A DNA stretch of 6,434 nucleotides from Deltaproteobacteria bacterium (GTDB taxonomy: Bacteria > Desulfobacterota_B > Binatia > UBA9968), in the NCBI GenBank assembly GCA_016193385.1, contig JACPSF010000094.1, positions 1 to 6,434 of the forward strand, in the 5' to 3' direction. Of the stretch, positions 1 through 6,434 are shown piece after piece. Below the pieces are notes generated by a model that made no database searches, was not told the origin of the DNA, and saw only the letters and a program-made list of their open reading frames with translations. The position numbers were made by a program, and so were the translations under genes. Numbering within the stretch: position 1 is the stretch's first letter; every line of letters starts with the position of its first letter.

Positions 1-1568
1 GCTCCGGCATAGGCCGCCACGCACACGGGAGGCGTGATCAACGATAGCATCGCCCAGTAAAACACAAACATGTGCGCCGCAATCGGAACAATTCCAAGCT
101 TGACGATGGCGGGGGCTAAAGTTAAGCCCACAATGACATAGACTGCTGTTGTCGGCATCCCCATCCCCAGAATCAGGGCAACAATCCCTGTCATTGCCAG
201 GATGAGCAAAATGTTTTCGTGGCCGAATCGCTCCACGGACATGGTAAAGACAAAGGCCAGTCCTGTGAGTGTCAGCGTTCCGATGACGATTCCAGCCACC
301 GCGCAGACAATGGCGACTTCCAGCATCATTCGCCCTGAGTCCTCAAGAATGGCCAGAAGCTTCTTGAACGTGATCCGGACCTCCCAACGCAAAAAGGAAG
401 CCCCAAGGGCCACCGCGGCGGCGTAGTAACCGGCTTTCTCTGCGCTCAGATTCATGACAAACAGGAAGTAAACGATCATCCCCATCGGGATAATGAAGAT
501 CCACCCCTTTCTGAGCACCGAGAACAGGGAAGGCAGTTGTTCCCGCGGGATACCCTTGATCCCCGTTTTACCGGCCTCCAGATCGACCTGAACAAACAAC
601 GCCAGATAATAGAGCATGGCGGGAACAAAAGCCGCAAGGGCTACCTGGGCGTAAGGGACGCCCAAGAACTGTGCCATCACGAAGGCCGCAGCGCCCATCA
701 CCGGAGGCATGATCTGGCCTCCGTTGGAGGCCACGGACTCGATGGCACCGGCGACATGGGGGCGGTAGCCCGTGCGCACCATCATGGGAATCGTGATGGC
801 GCCATCAACGACCACGTTGGCTACGGCGCTCCCGGAGATAGTCCCGAAAAGGGCGCTGGCTGCCACAGCGACCTTGGCGGCCCCGCCGCGGAACCTCCCC
901 ATGATAGCCGTGGCTATGTCGGTGAAGAAATCACCTCCGCCCGAAGCCTGGAGAACCTGACCGAAGACAATGTAGGCAACAACGATCGTAGCAGCGATAG
1001 TTAAAGGGATTCCCAAGAGGGCGTTAGGGTCGATAAAGGTATGGACGAAAATTTTCGACCAGGAGATTCCCCTCGCATTGAGGACACCCGGGAAAAGGTA
1101 GGCGTAATGGGCGTATAAGATAAAAGCGGCTGCGATGATGACCATCACCCACCCGCTGATTCGCCGGCAGGCCTCCATAATCAAGAAAATCGCGATCCCA
1201 CCGAAGATCACCTTGTCCCAGGTGAGCTCTCCGACTTCGTTGACGATCGCCGGGTAGTAGACGACCAGGTAGCCTCCGACCATCAGACCCAGAAGGGCGA
1301 GAATGTGATCGTACCATGGGATCTTCTCCGCCGAAGACCGGCGGCCGGCGGGGATACAGAGGAAAACGGAGTCCAATACGAGGATAAGAATGAGTCCCAG
1401 AAATTGCTCTTGGAGGAGCAAAAGCCCGAAGTAAGAGGGAAATTCAAAAGCGAAAAGCAGCGCCACAACCGGGATGGCCATCAGGAGCAGCCGCTGAAGC
1501 CGCCGCATTGCGGGATTTTTGAGTCTCCGAAAGCGGGCCGTTTCATCTACCATGGGTTCCGTAATCAC
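1..1568 (-). CDS. TRAP transporter fused permease (small 4TM + large 12TM type), TAXI-associated; C-terminus cut by the window edge
   Basis: Inner-membrane permease of a tripartite ATP-independent periplasmic (TRAP) system, which uses an ion gradient to import the ligand handed over by a binding protein. Reading the minus strand from GTG 1568 gives 522 uninterrupted codons to the edge. Hydrophobic segments lie near residues 27-42, 47-72, 87-106, 120-133 and 139-157 (small-subunit-like part) and continue through the large-subunit part. Family hallmarks are the stretch at about 238-300 (ASALFGTISGSAVANVV, then SNGGQIMPPVMGAAAFVMAQ) and LGMGMPTTAVYV at 467-478, followed by a TPPVC motif at 512-516. 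Fused permeases of this type usually have 600-700 residues, so roughly 100-200 are missing to the left. An in-frame TAG two codons before the GTG rules out an earlier start; ATG 1553 is a weaker alternative because the GTG has a GGGGG site 6 nt upstream. It follows the second TAXI gene and is the only permease seen for two binding proteins. Family assignment is secure; substrate unknown. Confidence 0.95.
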   Translation of the reverse strand, partial: MITEPMVDETARFRRLKNPAMRRLQRLLLMAIPVVALLFAFEFPSYFGLLLLQEQFLGLILILVLDSVFLCIPAGRRSSAEKIPWYDHILALLGLMVGGYLVVYYPAIVNEVGELTWDKVIFGGIAIFLIMEACRRISGWVMVIIAAAFILYAHYAYLFPGVLNARGISWSKIFVHTFIDPNALLGIPLTIAATIVVAYIVFGQVLQASGGGDFFTDIATAIMGRFRGGAAKVAVAASALFGTISGSAVANVVVDGAITIPMMVRTGYRPHVAGAIESVASNGGQIMPPVMGAAAFVMAQFLGVPYAQVALAAFVPAMLYYLALFVQVDLEAGKTGIKGIPREQLPSLFSVLRKGWIFIIPMGMIVYFLFVMNLSAEKAGYYAAAVALGASFLRWEVRITFKKLLAILEDSGRMMLEVAIVCAVAGIVIGTLTLTGLAFVFTMSVERFGHENILLILAMTGIVALILGMGMPTTAVYVIVGLTLAPAIVKLGIVPIAAHMFVFYWAMLSLITPPVCVAAYAG

Positions 1569-1574
1569 GATCTA

Positions 1575-1579
1575 CCCCC
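1575..1579 (-). promoter_or_regulatory. Ribosome binding site of the TRAP permease
   Basis: On the minus strand GGGGG sits 6 nt before GTG 1568. It supports the GTG start over ATG 1553, which has only a weak GGA shortly upstream. An ATG that overlaps this site (13 nt before the GTG) is in another frame and is unlikely to be used. Confidence 0.5.
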
Positions 1580-1587
1580 ATTTCAGA

Positions 1588-1613
1588 CGTGAGGTCGCGA
1601 GATTTTACTCACG
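1588..1613 (-). other. Possible small RNA hairpin between second TAXI gene and permease
   Basis: In the 50-nt gap between the TAXI stop and the permease start, the minus strand reads CGTGAG, 14 nt, CTCACG, which is a perfect 6-bp inverted repeat. It lies just upstream of the permease ribosome site. There is no T-run after it, so it is not a convincing terminator. Stems in this position in transport operons can protect the upstream binding-protein message or lower permease translation; here that role is only inferred, and a 6-bp stem with a 14-nt loop can arise by chance. Confidence 0.3.
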
Positions 1614-1618
1614 AATCG

Positions 1619-2623
1619 CTATGGCTGGCTTAATAGCTTCGCCTGCAGCGCTTCCAGGTCAGCATTCCACACGCCCTTCTCTTTAAAGAACTTGATCGCC
1701 CCGGGATGGTAGGGAATGACGGCATTTCTGCTGACCATGCGATCCCTGCGCCACGCTTTCAGGGCAGGGAAGGCCTGCCCCAGCTCTTCGTTGTATTCCC
1801 ACAGCACTTTCACGATCTCGTAGACGGCCTCCTCACTCAGACCCTTACTCCCCACCAGGTAAACGTCATTCGTCGTAAGTAAACTGTCCCGAGGGAGCCC
1901 GGTGGCGGAGCCACCCTTTGCCATGCTGGCATAGCTTCCTGGATAGATCTCGCCCAGCTTTTTGGCTCCTTCGGCAACTACAGATAAGAACTTGATGCCC
2001 CCCACGCGAGCGTTGGCCTCCTCTGCCGCCGGTGTTCCGGGAGAGGTCCAACCGACGTCCGTTCGCCCTTCCAGGAACGCCTGGGCGGCCGCCGCGAGGT
2101 CGGAGACCGGCACCTTGATGACGTCATCAAAGGTCAGGCCGGCGGTAGCCAGCACGGCGGCCGTGCTGAGCCTCACAATCGGAATTCCCGGAAAGTCGAC
2201 AGGAACCTTCTTGCCCTTGAGATCGGCCACCGTCTCCATGGGCGCGTCTCTGCGCGCATAAAAGCCAAACTGAACCAGACCCCCGACAATGACGATGCGA
2301 GTGTTCTTGTAAGGTTTTTTGTAAAGGACGATCCCCTGGGAGGAGAGCGCGGCATCGGCGCTCGTGAGAAGACCCATATCCGTGTCGCCCTTGTCCATCG
2401 AGGGAAGCCACGCGGGCGGGCCGGCGAAGGGCTGCACCCGAACTATAATAGGCGTGCGGCGGCTCAACACCGTGGCGATGCCCGTCCCTAGAGAGTTATA
2501 GAGACTTCCTACCGCATGGGTAGCCAGCGTGGCGCTGCGCGGCAGCTCCGCCCGGGTCGAACCCACAGCAAAAACGAGAACCAGTGCCGTTATTATCAGG
2601 CCAAGTCGCACAAGCTTTTTCAT
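1619..2623 (-). CDS. TAXI-family TRAP transporter solute-binding protein, second copy
   Basis: Periplasmic ligand-binding subunit of a TRAP system of the TAXI type, expected to capture the substrate and deliver it to the permease encoded 50 nt downstream. The product is 334 residues, normal for the family. A signal peptide is clear: MKK, a hydrophobic core at about 8-21, and a likely cut after TRA at residue 25; there is no lipobox cysteine. The mature N-terminus carries the TAXI-like block LPRSATLATHAVGSLYN (27-43), then VRVQPFAGPPAWLPSMDKG (61-79) and LTSADA, typical of the ligand cleft. ATG 2623 is chosen because it aligns with the MKK start of the paralogue and lies 8 nt after AAGGGG; GTG 2626, one codon earlier, is possible. 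The gene begins 4 nt after the hyuB stop, suggesting translational coupling. It is about two-thirds identical to the TAXI protein at 4398-5405. Ligand is not known; the neighbours suggest a cyclic amide or related compound. Confidence 0.95.
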   Translation of the reverse strand: MKKLVRLGLIITALVLVFAVGSTRAELPRSATLATHAVGSLYNSLGTGIATVLSRRTPIIVRVQPFAGPPAWLPSMDKGDTDMGLLTSADAALSSQGIVLYKKPYKNTRIVIVGGLVQFGFYARRDAPMETVADLKGKKVPVDFPGIPIVRLSTAAVLATAGLTFDDVIKVPVSDLAAAAQAFLEGRTDVGWTSPGTPAAEEANARVGGIKFLSVVAEGAKKLGEIYPGSYASMAKGGSATGLPRDSLLTTNDVYLVGSKGLSEEAVYEIVKVLWEYNEELGQAFPALKAWRRDRMVSRNAVIPYHPGAIKFFKEKGVWNADLEALQAKLLSQP

Positions 2624-2627
2624 CACC

Positions 2628-4391
2628 CTAACCCCTTTTGTCCAGGTTTTGATTTCTCAGTTTACCGGTCTCTTGCCAGTCGATTTCCAAAGTCCTTGGA
2701 TCGATGCCCACTCGATAGACCTCGCGTGCCTTCTCGATGGTGATAAATTCGTTGATGACATCCCAAAGCACCTTATCAGGCTCTCGCTCAGCAGGGTTAC
2801 CCACACCGGCGCCGCCGCCGCTTATTTTTACTACCACGTCGCCCGTGTGCACCTGATACATCCGATGGGGCTTCACCAGGATCTCCTCTTCACCCCTCTT
2901 GATGTAGGCTTTGCACAACGGGCCTTCCTCTCCTCCCGCAGCGCCCGGGGGTTGCGTCTGATGTCCATCCGAACTGCCCGTCGCCATTCCGCCGTCGCTT
3001 CCCAAATTCAAAGCTTCCCAGCGCAGGCCGCAGGCGCCTCGCCATTCACCCGCGCCAGAGAGGTCGGGAACAAGCTTGTAGCAAAGAATCCGCCATGGGA
3101 AGCGACTCTCCACCTCCTCCATTTCGCTGCGCTGCACCGACCCCAGAGTTGGAAGAGAAGCTGCTCCTTCAAAGCCGTCGTGTCCCGAAACCGCGCCGGC
3201 CCCGCCGTCGGCATCGAAGGTCGTCTCCACATAGCGCTCGCCGGTGCGCGGATCGACGCCGAAAATGTAATGGCCCTGGTGTCGGCCCCAGCAGGCGATC
3301 GCCTTCTGCGGCATCGCTTTGGAGAGGGCCATGACCGTGGCCTCCATGACTTCAGTCCCCACGCTCTGCGGTGAACCTCCCACGGTGGCCGGGTACTTTG
3401 GGTTGACCACGCTACCTTCCGGCGCGATGACCGTTATCGGTGTCATGCTACCTTCATTGTGGAATTCAGCCAGCGAGGGATCGAAGAACAGGAAACTCGA
3501 AGCGATCGCCCGGCTATAGGTGGAGGAGTAGACGCTGTTGACGAATCCTTTTCTCTGCTTGTCGCTCTTCGAATAGTCGATGATCATCTCATCGCCTCGG
3601 ATCGTGACCTCGCAGCGCACCCAAACGGGGACATCGAGATCCGTGCCGTCATCGTCAGAGGCAGCTTCTCCGTAATAGGTTCCGTCGGGCACCTGGGCAA
3701 TCTCCGTTCTTATGGCCCGCTCCATCCGCGCGATCATCTCTTCCACGCAGCCCATGACCGTGTCACGGCCGTATTTATCCAGGAGAGCGACAAGTCTGTT
3801 TTCGCAGACCTTGGTCGCGGCGATCAGCGCGTAGTTATCGACGCGCACACCTTCGGGGAAGCGCACATTATTCCAGACCAATTCGAAAATGTCTTTTCTC
3901 TCGACGCCCTTCTCAAACACCTTGATCGGAGGAATACAGATCCCCTCGGCGTGAATGTCATAGCCGTTGGGAAAGTAGCCCCCCGGGAACGAGCCGCCCG
4001 TGTCCATCTGGTGCCCCCGGGCCATGGTGAAAAAGAGCAGCTCGTCCTTGTAGAAGATCGGCCGGAAAAAGCCCCAATCTGGCAGATGATTGCAGTAGCC
4101 GTGATAGGGATCGTTGTTCAGGATCACGTCCCCCGGGTAGAGGTTGTCGCCGAACTTGTCCAGGATGTAGCGGACCGAAAACTTCTGCCCGAGGAATTGC
4201 GATGTCGGCCCTTCCGGCACGGCGAGCGTGCGGGCCTGGGCATCCCAAATCCCCGCGGCCACGTCATGGAGCTGGGCCATGAGAAAATTCTGTGCCGTGC
4301 GGTCCAAGATATACCGCATCTCCCGGCAGATGCTTTGAAAGCTGTGCCAAACCGTTGACAGCGTGATGGCGTCAGCGCTGCGCTGTTTCAT
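2628..4391 (-). CDS. hyuB: HyuB-type hydantoinase B / 5-oxoprolinase family subunit, complete
   Basis: Cytoplasmic subunit of the Hydantoinase_B family, which with an ATP-binding HyuA partner opens cyclic amides (N-methylhydantoin, 5-oxoproline, lactams) or, in relatives, carboxylates ketones. At 587 residues it has the length of bacterial HyuB and is shorter than acetone carboxylase subunits of the family. Visible family blocks are the N-terminal TLSTVWHSFQSICREM region (11-25), NNDPYHGYCNHLPD (92-105), a DDDG turn, DYSKSDKQ, APEGSVVNPKYPATVGG, and the C-terminal GGGAGVGNP (525-533) followed by ER-P. His102, Asp105 and His127 give an H-x2-D-x21-H pattern that, from memory, matches the metal ligands of acetone carboxylase, so a metal site looks intact. 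ATG 4391 follows the TAXI stop by 6 nt, with AGGG 4 nt and GGGGG 11 nt upstream, and an in-frame stop excludes earlier starts. No HyuA is adjacent, which is unusual. The exact reaction remains open. Confidence 0.95.
   Translation of the reverse strand: MKQRSADAITLSTVWHSFQSICREMRYILDRTAQNFLMAQLHDVAAGIWDAQARTLAVPEGPTSQFLGQKFSVRYILDKFGDNLYPGDVILNNDPYHGYCNHLPDWGFFRPIFYKDELLFFTMARGHQMDTGGSFPGGYFPNGYDIHAEGICIPPIKVFEKGVERKDIFELVWNNVRFPEGVRVDNYALIAATKVCENRLVALLDKYGRDTVMGCVEEMIARMERAIRTEIAQVPDGTYYGEAASDDDGTDLDVPVWVRCEVTIRGDEMIIDYSKSDKQRKGFVNSVYSSTYSRAIASSFLFFDPSLAEFHNEGSMTPITVIAPEGSVVNPKYPATVGGSPQSVGTEVMEATVMALSKAMPQKAIACWGRHQGHYIFGVDPRTGERYVETTFDADGGAGAVSGHDGFEGAASLPTLGSVQRSEMEEVESRFPWRILCYKLVPDLSGAGEWRGACGLRWEALNLGSDGGMATGSSDGHQTQPPGAAGGEEGPLCKAYIKRGEEEILVKPHRMYQVHTGDVVVKISGGGAGVGNPAEREPDKVLWDVINEFITIEKAREVYRVGIDPRTLEIDWQETGKLRNQNLDKRG
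2632..2637 (-). promoter_or_regulatory. Ribosome binding site of second TAXI gene, inside the end of hyuB
   Basis: AAGGGG on the minus strand lies within the last codons of hyuB, 8 nt before ATG 2623 and 5 nt before GTG 2626. Because the site lies within translated hyuB sequence, TAXI translation is probably coupled to hyuB termination. Confidence 0.6.
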
Positions 4392-4395
4392 ATAG

Positions 4396-4407
4396 CCCTA
4401 TTCCCCC
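4396..4407 (-). promoter_or_regulatory. Ribosome binding region of complete hyuB
   Basis: The minus strand carries GGGGG (4407-4403) and AGGG (4399-4396), 11 and 4 nt before ATG 4391. Both overlap the end or stop codon of the upstream TAXI gene. Neither spacing is ideal, but the position at the TAXI stop again suggests coupled translation. Confidence 0.4.
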
Positions 4408-5405
4408 ATGAGCTTCGCCTGCAGCGCGTCCATCTCTTTCGTCCACACTCCCTTTTCTCTAAGGAGCTTGATCGCCCCTGGATGGTAAGGGATCGTAGCG
4501 TTCCTGGTGACCATCCGTTCGCGCCGCCAGTCCTTAAGAACCGGCATAGACGCTCCCAACTCTTCATTGTAATCCCACAGGACCTTAACCACCTGGTACG
4601 CGACCTCGTCGCTCATCTCCTTCGTGGCGACGAGATAGATGTCGTTAGTGAGAAACGCAGTGTCCTTTGCGACGCCGGTTGCCGCCCCCGCCTTGAGAAC
4701 GCTCGGATAGCTCCCAGGGTAGATATCCGCCATCCTCTTCGCCCCTTCTGGCGTGGAGATCACGGATAACCATTTCACTCCTCCCATCCGGGCATTGGCC
4801 TCTTCGATCGCTGGACTCCCCGCGGTGTACCAGCCCGCATCTATTCGACCTTCGAGGAAGGCCTGGGCCGCGGCTGCCAGATCGGAGACAGGGACCTTGA
4901 CGATGTCGTTATAGGTTAGCCCACCGCTCGCCAGCGCGGCCGTACTGCTCAGCCTCGCAATGGGAATGCCGGGGTAGTCCGTGGGAACTCTTTTCCCCTT
5001 CAGGTCTGCCACAGTCTCGAGGGGCGAATCTTTGGAGACATAGAAGCTCAACTGGAGCGTGCCTCCAGCGGCCAGGATCCTGGTATTTTTGTAGGTCCTT
5101 TTATAAAGGATGATCCCTTTGTAAGAGGTAATGGCATCCGCGCTCGTGAGCATCCCCATGTCGGTCTCTCCCTTATCCATCGAAGGGAGCCAGGCCGGAG
5201 GCCCGGCAAAAGGTTGAACCCGAACCGTCATGGGTGTGTGGCGGGTGATTACCGTGGCGATGCCGGTCCCCATCGCGTTATAGAGACTTCCCACCGCATG
5301 GGTTGCCAGCGTGGCGCTGCGCGGCATAGCGCCGAGGGCAAAACCCACCATTAAAGTGATGGCGATGATTCCAAAACCGATCGCTTCAATCCACCTTTTC
5401 TTCAT
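4398..5405 (-). CDS. TAXI-family TRAP transporter solute-binding protein, first copy
   Basis: Secreted ligand-binding subunit of a TAXI-type TRAP transporter. The 335-residue product has a signal peptide (MKKR, hydrophobic core at about 9-24, probable cut near ALGA at 23-26) and no lipobox. The mature protein opens with MPRSATLATHAVGSLYN (27-43) and carries VRVQPFAGPPAWLPSMDKG (61-79), LTSADA (86-91), DLKGKRVP (134-141) and an 18-residue block at 170-187 (KVPVSDLAAAAQAFLEGR), all shared with the paralogue at 1619-2623. The copies differ where pocket residues may lie: GW is followed by YTAGSP here and by TSPGTP in the paralogue, and the 114-130 segment differs too. This copy also has two extra residues (TP) near position 219. 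ATG 5405 has GAGGAG 8 nt upstream. It lies between two hyuB genes with no permease beside it, so it probably shares the permease at 1-1568. Ligand unknown. Confidence 0.95.
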   Translation of the reverse strand: MKKRWIEAIGFGIIAITLMVGFALGAMPRSATLATHAVGSLYNAMGTGIATVITRHTPMTVRVQPFAGPPAWLPSMDKGETDMGMLTSADAITSYKGIILYKRTYKNTRILAAGGTLQLSFYVSKDSPLETVADLKGKRVPTDYPGIPIARLSSTAALASGGLTYNDIVKVPVSDLAAAAQAFLEGRIDAGWYTAGSPAIEEANARMGGVKWLSVISTPEGAKRMADIYPGSYPSVLKAGAATGVAKDTAFLTNDIYLVATKEMSDEVAYQVVKVLWDYNEELGASMPVLKDWRRERMVTRNATIPYHPGAIKLLREKGVWTKEMDALQAKLMGE

Positions 5406-5413
5406 GGCTGTAG

Positions 5414-5419
5414 CTCCTC
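5414..5419 (-). promoter_or_regulatory. Ribosome binding site of first TAXI gene
   Basis: A strong GAGGAG on the minus strand, 8 nt before ATG 5405, fixes the start. It is the best ribosome site in the window, and the gene is preceded by the longest spacer (57 nt), so this gene can probably be translated independently of the upstream hyuB. Confidence 0.7.
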
Positions 5420-5462
5420 TATTTGGCGTTCGCCGGCCCTTTCGGATAAAGTCCCGGCCGGT

Positions 5463-6434
5463 TCATCTCGAGCTTCTTAATTTTCGGGTCTCTTCCCAGT
5501 CGATCTCCAGTGTCTGAGGGCGGATCGCGACGCCGTAAATGTCTCGCGCGACATCCAGGCTGATAAACTCATTGATTACGTCCTCAAGAACTTTCTTAGG
5601 CTCGCGCTCCACGGGATTGCCGACACCCGCGCCGCCACCGCTGATCTTTACCACCACATCGCCAGCGCCGATCTTGTACATTCGGTGTGGTTTGATCACC
5701 GTTTGCTCATCGCCTCTCTTCAAAAACGCTTTGCACAGTGGGCCTGGCGCTCCACCCGCGGCACCCGGCGGTTGGGTCTGGTGGCCATCCGAGCTGCCTG
5801 TGGCCATGCCCCCGTCGCTTCCCAGGTTCAGTGCTTCCCAATGCATGCCGCAGGCCCCTCTCCATCTCCCGGCCCCGGACATATCAGGGATGAACCCGTA
5901 GCGGCGGATTCGCCAGGGGAAACGGATCTCCACCTCTTCGATCTCGCTTCGCTGCACAGATCCCAGGGTAGGGAAAGCGGCGGCCCCCTCGAAGCCATCA
6001 TATCCCCACACTGCACCGGCACCGCCATCCGAGTCGAAGGTGGTTTCGACGTATCGCTCACCGCTTCGGGGGTCTGTACCGAAGATGTAATGTCCCTGGT
6101 GTCGCCCCCACGAAGCGATGGCCTTATGGGGCATCGCCTGAGAAAGAGCCATCACCGTAGCCTCCAGAATCTGGGTTCCCACGCTCACTGGTGAACCGCC
6201 GACGGTTGCGGGATATTTGGCGTTAACCACGCTCCCCTCCGGCGCAATGAGCTTGACCGGCTTCATGCTCCCTTCGTTGTGGAAGTCTGCAAGCCCGGGA
6301 TCGAAAAACAGGAAACTCCCGGCGATGGCCCGGCTATAGGTGGCCGAGAGCACGTTGTTCACGAAACCTTTTTGTTGTTTGTCGCTCTTGGAGAAATCGA
6401 TCGTCATCTCGTCGCCCTGAATCGTCACCTCACA
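5463..6434 (-). CDS. hyuB: HyuB-type hydantoinase B / 5-oxoprolinase family subunit, C-terminal part (N-terminus beyond right edge)
   Basis: Homologue of the complete HyuB at 2628-4391, seen for its last 323 residues. The frame is open to the window edge: it begins with Cys-Glu-Val-Thr-Ile, matching the paralogue's RCEVTI, so the GTG at 6428 is an internal valine and not a start. It shares DFSKSDKQ, APEGSVVNAKYPATVGG, WGRHQGHYIFG, TGSSDGHQTQPPGAAGG, and GGGAGVGNPVER near the C-terminus, with about 80% identity by eye. It ends earlier than the paralogue (KLRSSR, versus a tail six residues longer). From the alignment about 265 residues are missing, including the putative metal-binding H-x2-D...H region, so its activity cannot be judged. 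It is the first gene of the visible operon; a HyuA partner may lie further upstream. The stop is TGA and the following spacer is 57 nt. Confidence 0.93.
   Translation of the reverse strand, partial: CEVTIQGDEMTIDFSKSDKQQKGFVNNVLSATYSRAIAGSFLFFDPGLADFHNEGSMKPVKLIAPEGSVVNAKYPATVGGSPVSVGTQILEATVMALSQAMPHKAIASWGRHQGHYIFGTDPRSGERYVETTFDSDGGAGAVWGYDGFEGAAAFPTLGSVQRSEIEEVEIRFPWRIRRYGFIPDMSGAGRWRGACGMHWEALNLGSDGGMATGSSDGHQTQPPGAAGGAPGPLCKAFLKRGDEQTVIKPHRMYKIGAGDVVVKISGGGAGVGNPVEREPKKVLEDVINEFISLDVARDIYGVAIRPQTLEIDWEETRKLRSSR

Larger units (their letters stand above)
1619..4391 (-). repeat. hyuB-TAXI module, downstream copy
   Basis: This two-gene unit (hyuB then TAXI, in reading order) matches the unit at 4398-6434 gene for gene. 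It is complete here. Repeat period is about 2.8 kb, judged from the gene ends (stops of the TAXI genes 2779 nt apart, stops of the hyuB genes 2835 nt apart). Similarity is at coding level and imperfect; the spacers differ (4 nt here between hyuB and TAXI, 57 nt in the other copy). Confidence 0.85.
4398..6434 (-). repeat. hyuB-TAXI module, upstream copy (partial)
   Basis: Second instance of the hyuB-TAXI unit seen at 1619-4391, in direct orientation; its hyuB start lies beyond the right edge. In the 27 residues identical between the two HyuB copies (residues 461-487 of the complete one) about fifteen nucleotides differ, mostly silently. This indicates an old duplication under protein-level selection. 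Confidence 0.85.

Noticed and set aside
202..1592. Several short open frames on both strands over the permease region
   Set aside because: The minus-strand permease frame is open without a stop from 1568 to 1 and carries clear TRAP motifs, so the others are out-of-frame shadows.
2529..4358. Two long plus-strand open frames (about 280 and 300 codons) opposite the complete hyuB
   Set aside because: They lie entirely antisense to a convincing family member (only the first one's beginning also overlaps the adjacent TAXI gene), show no recognisable domain, and are expected from GC-rich codon usage of the real gene.
5406..5462. CCGGCC...GGCCGG inverted repeat in the 57-nt spacer as a terminator
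   Set aside because: The stem is short, its loop is about 17 nt, each arm is nearly self-complementary and no T-run follows; it is more likely chance in GC-rich sequence.
6426..6428. GTG at 6428 as a start codon for the right-hand HyuB
   Set aside because: The frame stays open to the edge and the residues before it match the paralogue's internal sequence, so it is an internal valine codon of a truncated gene.
1619..6434. Assembly artefact or recent duplication as the cause of the repeated module
   Set aside because: The copies differ at many silent and replacement sites and have different spacers, so they are genuine, long-separated paralogues.

Overview
The window is one end of a catabolic/transport operon with every gene on the minus strand, so it is read from high to low coordinates. 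In transcription order it holds: the C-terminal part of a HyuB-type hydantoinase/oxoprolinase subunit (6434-5463, running off the right edge), a TAXI-family periplasmic solute-binding protein (5405-4398), a complete second HyuB (4391-2628), a second TAXI binding protein (2623-1619), and a fused TRAP permease (1568-1, running off the left edge). Gaps are 57, 6, 4 and 50 nt, and no promoter or terminator is apparent, so the five genes probably share one transcript. No RNA gene, CRISPR array, insertion sequence or intergenic stretch above 60 nt was seen.

The most striking property is modular. The pair hyuB-TAXI occurs twice in tandem, in the same order and orientation, followed by a single permease. 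By eye, the two TAXI proteins are about two-thirds identical and the HyuB copies about 80% identical over their shared C-terminal 320 residues. Many silent differences within protein-identical blocks point to an old, selected duplication, not a recent one or an assembly artefact.

A plausible working model: two secreted binding proteins with different pockets deliver related ligands to one shared TRAP permease, and each is paired with its own cytoplasmic HyuB. HyuB normally works with an ATP-binding HyuA partner on cyclic amides (hydantoins, 5-oxoproline, lactams), or on ketones in the related carboxylases. No hyuA lies in the window; it may be upstream of the right edge. The substrate cannot be read from the sequence.

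The organism is a bacterium with moderately high GC. Signal peptides and TRAP transport fit a Gram-negative cell plan. The style of genes resembles uncultured environmental lineages such as deltaproteobacteria or Rokubacteria-like groups, but this taxonomic guess is weak.
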